Source: Cheilinus undulatus (lineage: Eukaryota > Chordata > Actinopteri > Labriformes > Labridae). Taken from it: DNA of 64,000 nucleotides. This document shows, one piece after another, positions 49,876-63,426 of the stretch. Each line of letters starts with the position of its first letter. Position 1 is the first letter of the stretch. The stretch is from positions 42,212,698-42,276,697 of the forward strand of contig NC_054879.1 of the NCBI RefSeq assembly GCF_018320785.1, read 5' to 3'. The notes beneath the pieces were generated by a model that worked only from the letters and a program-made list of their open reading frames with translations, made no database searches and was not told where the DNA came from. A program made the translations under genes and the position numbers.

Positions 49876-52800
49876 TACGACCTCCCCTCTTTGTCCACTG
49901 CAAAAAATATCCACGTGCTGATAAGAAATTTAACCTCGCCTTGTTTTATTGAAGTATTCACAGAAATGTGCTCGAAAGAGCTTATTTAGATAGCTGGTAA
50001 ATCTAACTTTTCGATTACTATTAATTTTAATACGGTAATTAATATTTGGTGGTATTTTTCAGTTCATTAAATGCAATGCTTGGTTCCATTATTCTTTAAA
50101 AAAAAACATGAATGAGTCAAGAATAAACAATTTATTATCCTAAGCTTTTCCATTTAAATTAATAATATTTATACGCTATGCTCGATTAATATTTGCTACA
50201 ATGTCAGTTTGGGGCTATTTTAGGTCATTTTTTAAAAATGCATGGACTTTTATTATTATAATTATTAAGTGCAGAAAGAGTCAAACTTGATTCTCAAAAA
50301 TTATAGTAAAAAAGTATAGATGCATTTTTTTTAAATCTAGCTTGGAATTAAAAAAATAACACAAATAGTTGCTTTGTTTTAAATTCTCACTACACAATGA
50401 CGTTTAAGAGTAAGTGTGGCCTACTTTATATGTGGGAGGAGATTTAAGTGAGGGTTATACGAGGGAAGCCTCGTCCATTCATAAAAAATGTTATCTGTTT
50501 TAAAGTATGTAGGGCCTGAGGTCACATATTTTTATATATAGAACAAAAAGTCAAACATTTTAATTGTATTACATGATACAATTGTCCGTAAACACCACAC
50601 ATAGGCTGATTTTCCCAGGCTTTAGTGGCTCCTGTGTTGCAGGGTCCATTTTGCCGCATTGCAGTCAGGCTGTAAATACTTTCGCAGCTGCCTGTCAGGC
50701 CACAGTGAAATACTGTCTTTGTTCAGTCGGCCCCAGCTTCATGCAGCCAGCTCAACACAAGCTATGAAAACTCTTATTTTAATAGCAAGCTCGTAAATAT
50801 AAAGCATAAGAAAGCATTTTCATTCTTTGTTAATTATTGTGCATCATTTCAGCAGCTGAAAACATGTAGTGAAAGGTGAGAGAAAATGCAAATTTTCAAG
50901 CAAAAAACGCTACATTAATAAAAAATGGAGGTTTTCAGAGATATGTGAGAAGTTTAAGAACATAAAAGTGCATTCTGGAAGGTACAAAGCAGCTGCAGAG
51001 TAAAAATGAGGACTTTTTTGTTCAGTACATGGAGCTAATTTCTTATTCTTTTGTCTGCATCATAAACAGTGATCACTATTACAGCTGTTTCTGCAGAAAT
51101 CTGGAAATCAATTAGCCTTAATGGATATCCTACAATGACGTATTCACAGCCTTCTAATTTCCTAAATAAAACATTTTCTTAAAGGCATATTTCCACTATA
51201 ACCTGCATTTTCAAGTGTAAAAGCTCCTCATTAGAATCCATCTAGTAACACCTACGATTACCAAATTACCGGGAGCCATCAACCTGCTGCTCATTTACAT
51301 GACTAATGAAACAGGAAGCTGTCATGCAGACTTCACATGAAGCCATTTTCTGACCAAATCTTACCTAAAGCCCGGAGGTAATCCATGCTGATTCTCTGAT
51401 CTTTACATCTGCAGTGCATTCTGTCAGAAAAAAAGCTGTGGAAGAGTCAGAGCTGCTGTGAGGATGAAGAGGTCAGACATCTAGAGAAAAGTTGAAACGC
51501 TCCTCCATCCTGGCATCCAGCTGAAAAAAAAAGAAGCAGAGCAGTGCTGCAAAATCTGCGCCGACCACACGTTAATGAGCTATTTTTTAAAAGAACACAG
51601 ACGGTGGAGTATCGGTTTGAACGGTTTACACGCAGAATGCAGAGGGAGGAAAAAAATCGCCTGGGAAATCAGGAAAAGAGCCATGAAGACGTTTGCCTCT
51701 CACACATGACCAGTGGCATCCAATGACAGGCGATGGAGGCACATAAAAAGCTCGATTGCCGAGCTGTAAATTGTCCCCTCACAAAAAGGAATTTGGACTG
51801 CAGCAATTCTGCCCATCTTTGCGCATAATGGCAGCAGAGCCTCTGTGTGCCCTGGAGGGAAACAACAGGGCTTTGTTATTATTAGGAAAAAGGAAAATGT
51901 TGCATTTTAAGGCAAAAGATGCGGCTTAGACCTCTGCTGTGCAGAAAATAAATGGCAGAAATGTAGAATATTTTCCCTAAGAACAAAAATGAAAAAGTGA
52001 AAACATTTCAATGACGTAGTTTTTATTTGCTAACCATAAAATGCAACAGTGACGTAGCCTGTGCTATCTGACTAAAACATGCATTTTCAGACGTGACGTC
52101 AGTACGTTTTTTTTCCATTTTGCACCAACGAACAAACAACGAAACCTTACCTTTTCATTAATGTGTTTTTTTAACAGTCGCCTTAAAAAAACTGATTTTA
52201 TATGCTTATTTATTACTAGTATTGTCCTACAAGGCCTAAAAAAATAAAGTAGTTTCATGGCCTCATATTTTGGTAGTCTTTATTCTGATGCTCATATTTG
52301 TTCAAGAATATTAAATATGATTCAATATCCGTCTGCTGCTGCAGAGTATAAATGTATAATCGTCTTTTACAGGCCATTTGTTTCAAATGCATCTTCCCAA
52401 AATAAAGACTAAATAATTCTGCTAAGCCTCTATGAAAATCTTCTCACTATTGAAGCTGTTATGTTGCAGATGCAGTCTCGTCCATGTGTGCATGTCTGCA
52501 GCCAGGAGGAATTTCTTTCATTTCAGTCTGCTTCATCTGGTGTCGTGCCAGAGTCAGCACTGTGCGATTTATAGTCCGGCCATGGCTCTGTCTCTGGTTT
52601 CCTGTCTTATAGGCTAGCTGTAGATGTGTGTGTTAAAGTGTGTATGTGTGGAGAGTAAAGCAAAAGGTCAGGATTTGTTGTGCTACAAAGCTAGATGTTA
52701 TTGTTGCTCTGTGCAGTCCAGACCAGTGGGACGGGGTCACTCTATGGGATTTTTTAACTGCATTTCAGCAGCTCTAGTCTCGGAAACACTGAGGATTCTC

Positions 52801-53500
52801 TGCTCATTCTTGTATTTGTGATGGTCAGAGTCGCCACGTTGCACAGGATGGATGATATTCCAGCGTATTAAATGATGCACGTGATAGTCACAGGTCTGGC
52901 TACTCTTCTCCTAGGATTACAGAAAATATGTGCATATGCAATTTGTTAAAAATGCAGGACAGTTTTTATTATTATTTTTTTTAATCCTCCAAAAAAGCAG
53001 ATTTTATTTTAAGAGATTTTGTTCATGATGCTGCTGGACTTCTAATAAGCCTGATACTGAAGGAGAATAGAAAGTCTTCACATTATAGAGGGCTTTATGT
53101 CGACCATACTGCTGCAACGTTGCAAAATAAATAAATAAATAAAATGTGGCAATCACCACCGGGAGCACGTCTCTGTGTCAGCATCCATATCAGTCTGGTC
53201 TGATAGGCCCTGCTTTGCTTTATAAATGAACACAATTGCAATAACATATTGAAATCAAAAGGCTGTATATTGCATAGACTGCTGCATCTACAATCAGAGT
53301 ATTCACTGTCTCCCTACCTTGTTTTTTTTTTAGTAGTTGATATTTTGGGGCAAAAAAATACAGTTTTTCATTCATCCATCCATTAATCACTATAAAATAA
53401 AATAAAAAAAGACGTTTGACTGTAAGTAATATCATCTATTGAGACGTTTCAATAATACCAAATAGTTTAAAGTTTATTCTTACACTGAAAAAAAACCTAT
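49876..53500. other. Gene-free hoxd4a-hoxd9a spacer
   Basis: No gene, repeat end or RNA recognised. hoxd8 of other vertebrates would be in this interval but is absent, as in other teleost hoxda clusters. Confidence 0.5.
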
Positions 53501-53505
53501 ATTAA

Positions 53506-53856
53506 GGGTGCAGTGTGTAATATTTAGTATAGTTGCATTTAGCAGAACAAACTTGGTAAAAATGAAACATAATAATTATGAGTAGGCCTATCTAAATGAG
53601 TGGTTAACCCCTTGAATATATTGATTATTTTAGGATAATCCTTTTAGCCATACATTGGGAGGATCCCTTCCTTGGACTCTGCCATCTTGGATTTTTGAAT
53701 GTTTCTGCAGTACCACAGAAGCCCAGGAAGGCCACATAACAAATACACATTTTTAAATTCACTGATTGCAACAGTTATTAGCAGAGAAGTGAGCGTCACA
53801 ATCTACAGTCTGACAGTAAGATGTCACAAAGGTTCCCAATTCTGCACACTGCCCCT
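53506..53856. mobile_element. piggyBac-type MITE
   Basis: TTAA flanks both ends (53502-53505 and 53857-53860). The left end GGGTGCAGTGTGTA and the right-end complement AGGGGCAGTGTGCA form a terminal inverted repeat. TTAA duplication is the piggyBac signature. It is 351 bp without coding capacity. Confidence 0.75.
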
Positions 53857-54084
53857 TTAATGTTGACTGAGATAATTATTAATTATTGGGTGCATGTTTG
53901 ATAACTGAACTAGCTGATACAACACATTACATTGAGCTTTTACAGTGGTGTACTGCAAGTTACACATGCATATATGGAGTATACCTGCATACTTATGTAT
54001 TTATTGCCACCACAGAGTATAGCTACTCATTTAGAGTATATAAAGTAAGGGTATACCCACTTCTGCACACACCACTACACAACT

Positions 54085-54600
54085 GTAGTGTTATTAGGTC
54101 GACTAAAGTTACGACTAAAAGTGTTCGTCGACGGCCTTTTTTTCCATGACAAAAACTAGACTAAGACTAACAAAAACAGATCTGTGATGACTAAAACTGA
54201 CAAAAACTAAGTTTAGTTTTTGTCAAGATGACTAAAACTAGACTAAAATGTAATGTAGTTTTTGTTGGACATTAAAAATCCTGATATTTCTCCACTGTGG
54301 GTAAATCTTAAAAAACAAAACAAAACAAAAAAAAACAGTGTAGCTGTATCTCTTCTGCCCCTCAGCTGAAGGAAGCAGGGACCCCAGATTTGGCAGACTG
54401 CATAAAACACACTACAATGATTTGTTACTAGATTTAGGCAAGAAAAGAAAGTAAATACTGAAATGTGAGGATTTTTTATGGACTAAACTGGACTAAAATG
54501 TTTTTGTTGACTAAAACTATTAAAGGTAGAAATGACTACAATGTGACTTAAACTGAAAGACATTTCATCTAAAGACTGAAATTAAAAATAGCTGCCAAAA
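54085..54600. repeat. GACTAAAACT-rich dispersed repeat
   Basis: The core GACTAAAACTAGACTAAAAT recurs at both ends, with a GTCGACTAAAG start and an inverted TTTTGTCAAGATGACT piece near 54218. I recognise the style as an abundant fish DNA-element-derived repeat, but I do not assign a family. Confidence 0.6.
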
Positions 54601-57600
54601 ATAACTGCACCACTGGTTTCTTATATTATGTAAGATAAATACCAAGTGAGCAAGATTTAAGTTGAGTCCACATTTTCTGGGGGCTCGACTTAAATAGTTG
54701 GCACAACTGAACACTAAAATATACATTTGAAGTGGAGAAAAATCTGCCAACTTGACATTTTGAGCTATGAGGGCACCTTTACTAAAAAAAAAAGCTGTAA
54801 AATTGTTCTTTATAACATTAACTATATTCGTTTTTACAGTGTAAACACATAAAGATGTTGTTTGCAAATGTCACGCAAAAAAAGCCTTACACTCGCATTT
54901 TATCCAAATGTACCTGATACTATATCAGTGATTAATGCAGAGCCACTTATCATTTTCCTTTCTGCCTTGCATCATGTTTTAATCTTATATTTTATACCTG
55001 AACAACTTAATTGTATTCTGTCTTCCTCCAAATTGTTTCTCCAGTTGTGAAAAAATAATGTTCAAACGCTTCTAAATGTATGAAGAAAACCAGCTCCTCG
55101 GTTCACGTCACAAAACTCAGCTATTAAATTGTAGCTTTAAAAAGGAAATAAAACTGAAGGCATGCTAATGGGAACTTGTTGAAAGTGTAGTCCCGCGAGA
55201 CTTTGATTATAGTGAACTGTGTTATTGTCTGGCGTTATTAATGTAGACATGAAGGGGATAAACATGCTAACTGAAGCTAGGTTCTCAGAAAAAAAAGGCC
55301 CACATCTCTCTGACTACCCCCTCCCCCAACATACACTCGTCTATAACCCTAAACTAGCAGCCTTAAATCCTTAAATAATCCTTGTTAAATCCTCATACTC
55401 CAAGTTTAGCCTTCTGAGATTCGTCCTGCATGTGTTTACATTCATGGGATTCACTTTGGCTTAAGCTAATTGATAGCACACGGCTCATTTTCACAGCTAC
55501 ACACCACTGAATAAAACTCAGTCTATAACAACACTAGACAGTGTGTTAGCAGGGCTAGCATGTATGTGAGTAACGTGACTGCGGCTAATGACAGCTAGCT
55601 GACCCAGCCTTTGAGGAAATAGCACATGACTGTTACTGCGTGGAAATGGACATATTGACAGAAATCCCCCAATCTCAATCGTATCTTTGTCAATATCAAA
55701 GAAAAGGGCCTAATCTAATTGAAGTGTGCATGTTATTTTGAAGTAATAGACGTGGATAGCATGAGGGAAATGAACATGGTCACTCAGGGGTCAAATATCA
55801 ATCCGCGACCTAACAGTTATCAATGCGCTGGACTACAAGCTAGTGTACTCAACATGTAGCCTGTGACGCAGTTTAGATGAAAACGCAAAATATCACTACG
55901 ATAACTTTTTACTTATTACTACTTAATACTTATTTACTGAGCTGTCTGCCATCACTGGCTGTCAGTGTTTGGCTATGAAACCTTATTAAAGCAATTTATT
56001 TTAAAGTAATGTCTGCATTAGGACCAAAGCACCGAGGGAGAATCCACTCTGTCTTATTCTACAGTCTGGATTCACAATCCACATAGAAAAAGGAAAACAG
56101 GCCACACTGCTAAATCTTCAGCAAGTATGTCAAACTGGAGTCGTGTGGTGTTTTGAATTCTTATCAGCTTTCAGCTGCAAGTTATCAGCAACAAATAATG
56201 TTCGGCCCTGCAGCTGGAAATAAAAACTAGTCACCAGACTCCTGGTTCTTTCGGCTGGTGTTCACGTCACTGCACTTTTACACATTTAGAAAGAGACAAA
56301 CAGCACTGGGCCTGGGCTGTTTTCACGGTGGAGCATCAGCCCCCTTTGTGCATGCAAATTATTGCTTTGAAGAAGCCACGTTGCATTAGTGCTTCAAACC
56401 ACAAGAACCACGACCGGCATGACAGAAAACTCCAGTTTGTGATGTGTATTTCTTATCTCATCATACAAATAAAATAGATTGATTTATTATAAAATCTAAA
56501 GAAAGATATGGACATTCATATTGGTATATTTCTTAGATCTTATTTATTTATCCTGCTTTTAACATTCAGGTTAAATCCATGATCAATAACACTTTTCTGT
56601 GTCGATTCACTTGGACTGCTTAGGGGGAATTTGACGGTAAATGCTGAGATTTCAGGGTTAAAATATTGATATTTTCAAACAAGCTAAACGCTAGAATGAA
56701 TATACATAAAAAACGTATTACTTAATTCTGCATAGCTCCCACTTTAGTAGCTACCAAACCTATATAGTTCGGAAAATGAGCATCATTCCAGCTTTATTCC
56801 AACTACATTTTCAGCGTGCAAAGGATTTTTAAACTAAAATGGATATTTTAAAATGTCTTAATGTAGATTATTTTTGAATGAAAATCAATAAACATGCATA
56901 TACGGTTTTTGTTGACGTCTTTCCAGCTGTGAGTGCACTGATGTAACTCAGCCTAAAAAGTACAATATCGCCCTCTAGCGCCGTGATTTCACCTCCAAAG
57001 AGTCTTTAAATGAGGTAAACAAACGCCTTTTCTGCCATATAATTTGGGGAATAAACGTTTAAAACGTCTATTCAAGTTTTTAAAAATGTGATTAATTTAA
57101 TTTCAAAGATTGGAATTAAAAAAAAACGTCCCAAGTCTGAAGACAAAATGTGTATTTTGTCTTTAGACTTCTCTGTTTTTGCTGTTAAAGGTAAATTCAG
57201 GCCTTTTTTTTAACTTCCATATAAAATCAGACCTATAAGACTGAGAGCATCAGGCACCAGTCAAAGTGAAGTTTTCCCCCCTCCATCTGTGGGAAGTGCA
57301 GTTGATGAATAAACGTGACCATTAAGGTTGGGGGGTGATTTCCTCTGAAACAATCCATCGAGCAGACACCCTGTGGAAAGTGTCCACTTTCTGTTGGTCA
57401 GCAACAGACGCAAACGGCCGAGAAAAAGAGAAGGGGGGGGGGGGGGGGGTTCAAAGGAGACTGTAATTACTGAGCAGGCCCATAAACTCATTTAGGCCAG
57501 ACGTCTAGCCATTTCTATAGCTTTATTGGACCGAGCTTCTTCCTGCTTTAAAGCCATTATGCGTACATGTTGGACAATAAATTGGAAATCCACTGCAACA

Positions 57601-58050
57601 CCTCTCCCAGCCGTAAACACTTTATTACCAGTTCCTCGACGTGTCAGATCGGCCTATTGTTTTGTTTAATTCCACACTCATTTTCCTTTTTATTACTTTA
57701 TTTAACATCAGATGGCTTTTTTAAACCCTTTAAACCTTTGGCTCGGAGTTTTACTGCTAGATCAGAATCTGCTGCCAAACTTGAGCATTTTGGATCAATT
57801 TTGCATTACTTGTGTTTTCTTGCCTGCAAATAGAGCTTTTATTTAAAGATACAAGTTCACCAAAAAGATATCTGAAGTGCTTTGTGAGAGACGTTCTTAG
57901 ATATAAAGCTAAAACGGATTTTTTGCTCCAGCCAAGAACTTTTACGCACGCCTTTTTTTCCCTATCTAAACCAAAATAATCCTCAGTTTCTCAGTGAAAA
58001 TGGGTCAATGGTGCATCGACACAGACAGCAGTCCAGGTTCATCTTTAGAA
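54601..58050. other. Gene-free hoxd9a downstream region
   Basis: No gene recognised. A 17-base G-run lies at 57433-57449. A possible hoxd9a 3' end signal (TATAAA on the minus strand) is near 58050. Confidence 0.45.
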
Positions 58051-58328
58051 TGTTTTATATAAAATTCTCAACAACTAAAAAAAGCAACAGGCTACACAGA
58101 AACACGTTTCCTACTGTGCGTAATGTTCAACAAATATGACAAACTGTTCCAACATCCCAGGGTGTGGTTCTGCAAAGTTAGAGAACAGATTCATATGGTT
58201 TGTTGGCAAACTGTCCAGCAAGTTATGACGCTGACACGCAATAATGGAGAGTCTAATAAAATAAAATAAGATGGGCGACCGTGTCCCCTATCAAAAAAGG
58301 TAATAGTCCAAATGGATTGAGATATTCT

Positions 58329-59580
58329 TCATAAGTGCTCCTTGCTGCCTCTTTCTCTGTTCATCTTCTTCATCTTCATCCTCCTGTTCTGAAACCAGAT
58401 CTTCACTTGTCTCTCGGTGAGGCTGAGTATGCGGGCCACCTCGTAGCGTCGGTCTCTGGTCAGATACATGTTGTAGAGGAACTCCTTCTCCAGCTCTAAA
58501 GTCTGATATTTGGTGTAAGGGCAGCGCTTCTTTCTCGTGGAACGGGCGTGGATCCAGTTTGCTGCAGGATTGTCTGGAGAACAAAAAAGACATCTGAAGT
58601 TAAAAAAAAAAGAAAAGAAAAGACACATGGGATGGGGATGTTTTTGATTTTAGACTTCAATGGGTTCGATAAATTAAAAGGAAATGGGGTGCTGGGACCT
58701 TTAAGGACAAGAGTGAGAACAGGAAAATGACTCTTTTGTTAGAAAATAGAGATATGCGCAAAAAGCCATGCATGTTTCCAGCGTTTGCTGTTATAAATGA
58801 GGTTTAAATTCAATCTTGATATCAGAAAGCACTGTGTATCTGTTTAAGGTGTCCCGTGACATTAAAAAGTTTAGGATCCCCCTGTAATAACCTTTCCAGG
58901 GCGGGTTTTTTCCGAGTCGCAGCATAGTACGAGACACTTTTATAGGTTAGTAAAAGCTCCAGTTTTACGCAGCAGGCTCATACAGTTCTTAAGGCTGTAA
59001 ATCAGGATTTGGTTTACTTACTTGGGTCAAGTTGTTGTTGTTTCTCCTCTTTGGACTCGCTGTGGCTCGAAAGCTCACTTCCACTGTGCTCTTTGCTCGA
59101 CTTTTCCGCACACTCCGATACTCCTCGGTGCGTGAATTCCCCACTTTGCGGTCGACTTTCCGCCTCCAAAGAGTCAAACTCGATGGATTTCGGTGCCAAA
59201 GCGTCTGCCTTTGTGCCGTACGAGCGGCTGCTGCTGGAGTGAATTCCGGGAAATGAAACGTGGTTGGTGATAGGGTCCATCCAGGAGCGGACGCCGACAT
59301 ATCTGCCGTCCGAGGCGGGGAGATGGGACTGGTGGTGGTGATGGTGGTGCACGTAAGGGTGATAAACCCCCTGCGGGTGAACCGAGGACCAAGACGAGGA
59401 GAAAACGGCGGATTTTGGTGCAAAATTGCAGGAGGAGAAGTCCGCGTTGTCCCCGGCACCTGACGGCCTCGGGGTCACGATGTGTGCAGGCTGAAGAAAG
59501 CGAGCTCCGTACACATCCTCCGGCTCCTGGGCCATCAAGGCGTCCACATAGCAGTTACTGAGAGTGCCACTGGAAGACAT
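58329..59580 (-). CDS. hoxd9a: Homeobox protein Hox-D9a
   Basis: An AbdB-class (group 9) nuclear transcription factor used in posterior trunk and paired-fin patterning. Coding exons are 59580-59022 and 58573-58329, with a 448-bp intron (donor CCAA/GTAAGT, acceptor GTTCTCCAG). The joined frame is 267 residues. The start [13 protein letters not shown] and the EDVYGARF motif identify Hox9. A hexahistidine run is at about 78-83. The PBX-contact motif NPAANW (188-193) lies just before the homeodomain (about 199-258, [15 protein letters not shown] to [15 protein letters not shown]). The short tail is normal for group 9. The gene sits about 2.0 kb left of the hoxd10a stop and is the first gene right of the d4-d9 gap. 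Confidence 0.95.
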
Positions 59581-59695
59581 TTTTCATCTCTTCCTACTCT
59601 TATAATAAGGCTTGCACTGTTACGAGAAGCTTCCCTCTATGAACAATCATAGTATTTTTGCTTGGCCTGCATCTACAGGGATTGGTTACATGGAT

Positions 59696-59720
59696 CACGT
59701 GGTCATATTTACCAATACAG
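59696..59720 (-). promoter_or_regulatory. E-box at the hoxd9a start
   Basis: CACGTG at 59696-59701 lies 116 bases above the hoxd9a ATG, within GGATCACGTGGTCATATTTA. CCAAT-type sequences occur on both sides (ATTGG at 59681-59685; ACCAATA at 59711-59717). Confidence 0.45.
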
Positions 59721-60221
59721 CGAGTAAATCAATCCTGCCCCTGCTTCTCAGCCTTTTTTTTTTTCGTCAGCTTTAATTTAGCTTTTCATTCCACATATAA
59801 TAAAAAGCACCATCGGATGTGACTACAGGGAGAAAACATGCTCTCAAATAAACGCAGATAGACTTTTCCCCCCTGCTTCTCACGTGCGTAAAAGTATCAG
59901 GACGTTGCAACAATACAAGCAGAAGAAAAATGGACATTTTTACGCACAAACACAGATTCCCTGCATCCTTTGTTTGAAAAAAAGTCTTCTAATATCGTCC
60001 CGATGCCCCCAATGCCTGTAAAATGGTTTATAGACTTAACAGAGTCCTCGTAAAATAAATGTAATAACATGTTGTAAAGGAACAGAAGCCATTTCCGTTC
60101 ACAACGCGGAGGATCCATTGTTAATATTCGGTGAGGAAACATATTTTCTGGGTTGGGTTTAATTTTTAAAAGCTACGCCGGAAAAGGCAGTTGTGAAATT
60201 ATTGTGTTCATTCAAAGGAGG

Positions 60222-60294
60222 GCAATAATGTCTTTATGTATCAATAAATGTTTTATGAGGTGCGTGTGATTATACATGCCGTCAATAAAAGAAA
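60222..60294. promoter_or_regulatory. Cluster of posterior-Hox/CDX-type sites between hoxd9a and hoxd10a
   Basis: In 73 bases lie GCAATAATG, TCTTTATGTA, TCAATAAATG, TTTTATGAGG, TGATTATAC and GTCAATAAAAG. These match the YAATAAA/TTTATG cores bound by Hox9-13 and CDX proteins. The position between two AbdB-class genes suggests auto- or cross-regulation (inference). Confidence 0.45.
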
Positions 60295-61173
60295 AAGGCT
60301 CGGAGAAGGAAAGTCCATCTGTGGATTGGTGTCTGAAATGTGTCATTTAAACCTAATACACACCCTTTTTTCTTTCAGATTATTTTCCACTTTTTGTGCT
60401 TCTTTTGAAGGAAAGATTTTTAACTTTCAGGGGAGAGAAGGAAAAGGGAAATGGTGCAGAATGAGGGCAAAGCTGCAGAAAGCTTCATCATATGTTTTAA
60501 TCCACAGACCATCTTTATTTAAAAGTTTTATTTGCAAGGAGAAGAATGCAACGTGGCTGCTGAGGCCTGCCGCTCGTGCAGGAAAGAGGAGTCGCATGTG
60601 AATTTGTGCTTGAACATAACTTCAGCCGTGTCAGAGTCTTCACAGGATTAGTAAAGCCACGAAAAAGCCCTGCAAAAACAACAGCATGTTTATTTCATTA
60701 CACCACCTCCGCATCTCCTTAACTCTCTTTGGACGAGTGAAAACGCCCAAACAAGGCTGGAACGATTTTAAAAAATCTTTCTTTAATTATCTCTGGTATT
60801 TAATCTTGTTTTTTTTGTCGCTAATGAGCAGAATCTTAAGGAAGAAATACGCTTTAAAGTGTCTGATAATTTCCTTTTGAAAGGAAAAGGTCGTGCGTAA
60901 AACTCCGTGCGTAAAAATGTCTCAAAATTTTAACTTTAAGGCATCAGAAAAACTGAGGGCGTTATTTTTGCACATGTTAAAATAAGAGACACATTTTTTA
61001 AATCATAAAACACTTCCTTTCTTGTTGTAAAGTGCCACACACACCCACACTTTTTTGTTTTTCTGCAATTTTACGCACATTATCTCCATGCGTCAAAGCA
61101 GTAACAAAGTACGCACTGAAATCAGGATTCAAGATTAATAAAAGTACAGATACAAGCCAAGATCATTTGACAG

Positions 61174-61179
61174 TTTATT
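61174..61179 (-). terminator. hoxd10a: hoxd10a polyadenylation signal
   Basis: AATAAA on the minus strand, about 385 bases past the hoxd10a stop. It is the clearest signal for this gene. Confidence 0.55.
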
Positions 61180-61561
61180 GCAAGATACATGCCACAAACA
61201 TGCAATAATTTCACAGATTAATATCGTTTGCCGCCACTTTTTACAGGCCCACAAAAACACTTAACCATGGAGCAAATGGCTTTGACTGTAAAACAAATGT
61301 TGCACAACACTAACAACAATAAATGTGCTTCTATGACGACACAACATAATCTTCATACTGGCAAAGGAGACTCCTCTACGCCTCCAATAATTTAAGACCA
61401 AAAAGTGAAACCCTGTGGTTAAAAACAGAACACAAAAAATACGACGACGCACAGAAAAAAATAGCTTATATATAGTCACAGTTTCTTTGAAATTGAAGAT
61501 AAACGTCCAATGCCACTGAAGCATCAAACTTACAAACATTTACCCACAGATACGTGCGAGC

Positions 61562-63327
61562 TCACGAGAAGGTGAGGTTTGAGGTGAGTTCACGGATGCG
61601 GTTTTCTCTGCTCATCTTCTTCAGCTTCATCCTGCGGTTCTGAAACCAGATCTTGACCTGCCTGTCGGTCAGGTTGACGCTCCGGCTGATCTCTAGGCGG
61701 CGCTCTCGGGTCAGATACATATTGAACAGAAACTCCTTTTCCAACTCCAAGGTCTGGTGCTTTGTGTAGGGACATCTTTTCTTTCTGCCACTTTTCGCTG
61801 TGAGCCAGTTACTGGTTGGAGTGTCACCCTTGCAATCTGTGAGGATTCAGGAAAAGAAAGAAAGGAAGTTTAGTTTTTTTTCTTTGAAAGGAAAATTCAC
61901 AAGCTGCGTTTGGATTTGGCCTCTGGGAAATAACACACAATCTAAATGTTCTCCCTGATTAAATTAAAAAAGCAGGCTGTTATTAGGAAGGTAGAAGCTA
62001 CCAATAATAAAATGAAAATACGCACGCCTTTACACAGCTGAACATGTGAATTAAATGTGCACATCCCCCTTTTTAAAAAGGCTAAAAGGCATCCATATTT
62101 AATCTGAAACTAATGTGCCACAATTTTGAGTTTTACATTTAATTTAAATGCAGTGATTTTGCAGGATTTTGGTTCAAATGTAGCCCAAAAAATCCAGTGC
62201 CACACAACTCCAAACGCACATTTTTTAGAATACACTGGAAGCTAAATTTGGATTTTACGCACCAACTCAGGCTTAAAAAATCTTAAATAATTCAATGATG
62301 CAAAGTCCAAATATAAGGCAACAAGTTTAAGGAATAAGAGCTCATTCTGCTGATTTAAATAGAGGCATAGAGAGTGCGCGTGCTGCATGGTAAACCCATT
62401 CTCTCCTGCCTATTCCTGCAACCTGAGAAAGCCTCTCATTAAACATTACGACTGTAGGGTTGTTTGTGTTTTATTCTTGCTTTTATGATGCTGGAGCCTT
62501 CACTGCAGCAGCGACACAAGATAAAAGCTTTTCATTGTGTTGCCAAACCCACCTTTCCCTTCCTGCTGCAGCAGCTCAGGGCTGGACACAGACGCGTCCA
62601 TGGAGCACATCTTCTCCCCGGAGCTGGACTGAGAAGGATCCGGGCTTGCTGCTGCTGCAGGAACCGGCGTCCTTGAGGTGTCGGAGTTCTGCGGAATTTC
62701 TTCACTTTTCTTTTCCACTTCTGCAAAATTAGAGGACGCAGAAGAAGAGGAGGAGGAGGAAGAAGAAGAAGAGGGGGGATGTGGTTTCGGGGTGACCCGG
62801 CTGAGCTGCATGAGTGTTGGGTTTGGACTCGGCGGCGCGTGCTGGTAGTTCTCTTGGTGCTTGCCGTTCGCGTAAGTTTGGCTCAGTCTGAAATAGCCCG
62901 GGACTGGGATTTCTGGACCATCAGACTCTGGGACACCACTAGAATAAAGCTCTGATGTGCTGACTTTTTGTACTCTTTTATCAGAATACATGCAGCAGTT
63001 ACTCTCCTCTTTAATGCTCTGTGAAAATGAACAGTTTGACATCTGAGTGGACCCCTCTATCCTGCACGCTCTGCTCGGATCGGTCCAGTTATCTATCTGA
63101 GGTATGTACTGGTGGACATTCATGCCCAAATTTTGGTGGCTGACCTCCCCTCTTTTGCCAAAAGACGGCAGGAGTCCACAGGTTTGCATTCCGTAAGTTC
63201 CCATATCAGCTCCGGACGGCATGTACATGTTGCTGCTGCCGGAGTAAAAGCTGTCGCTCCTGCACGCGCCAATCAGAGAGTCCACGAGAAACGTGTTGGC
63301 CGCAGGAGAGCTACTGGGGAAGGACAT
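61562..63327 (-). CDS. hoxd10a: Homeobox protein Hox-D10a
   Basis: A group-10 AbdB-class nuclear transcription factor of the posterior axis and fin. Exon 1 codes from 63327 to 62553 and exon 2 from 61836 to 61562. The 716-bp intron has donor GGGAAAG/GTGGGT and acceptor TGAATCCTCACAG. The joined frame is 349 residues. The start [20 protein letters not shown] is typical of Hox10. An in-frame ATG 34 codons upstream (63429) would add residues not seen in the family and is rejected. A serine tract lies at about 186-200. PTSNW (265-269) precedes the homeodomain (about 275-334, [15 protein letters not shown] to [15 protein letters not shown]). The tail [14 protein letters not shown] is the group-10 signature. 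hoxd11a would be expected beyond the right edge. Confidence 0.96.
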
Positions 63328-63426
63328 TTTGAGGGGGTTAACGTCGTTAGAGGAGAGAGATGTCCTTTGGAAGCTGACATATCTAGGAAAAACAATCTCC
63401 AAGTGGAAGTCAGGATGCCTCCCGAC

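Noticed and set aside
46500-58300. A remnant of hoxd8 or another Hox gene in the d4-d9 gap
   Set aside because: No homeodomain helix-3 motif (KIWFQNRR) or hexapeptide in any of the translated frames supplied for this interval.
58900-62552. A mir-196 gene between hoxd9a and hoxd10a
   Set aside because: The mature miR-196 core was looked for and not seen; mir-196 is known from Hox A, B and C clusters, not D.
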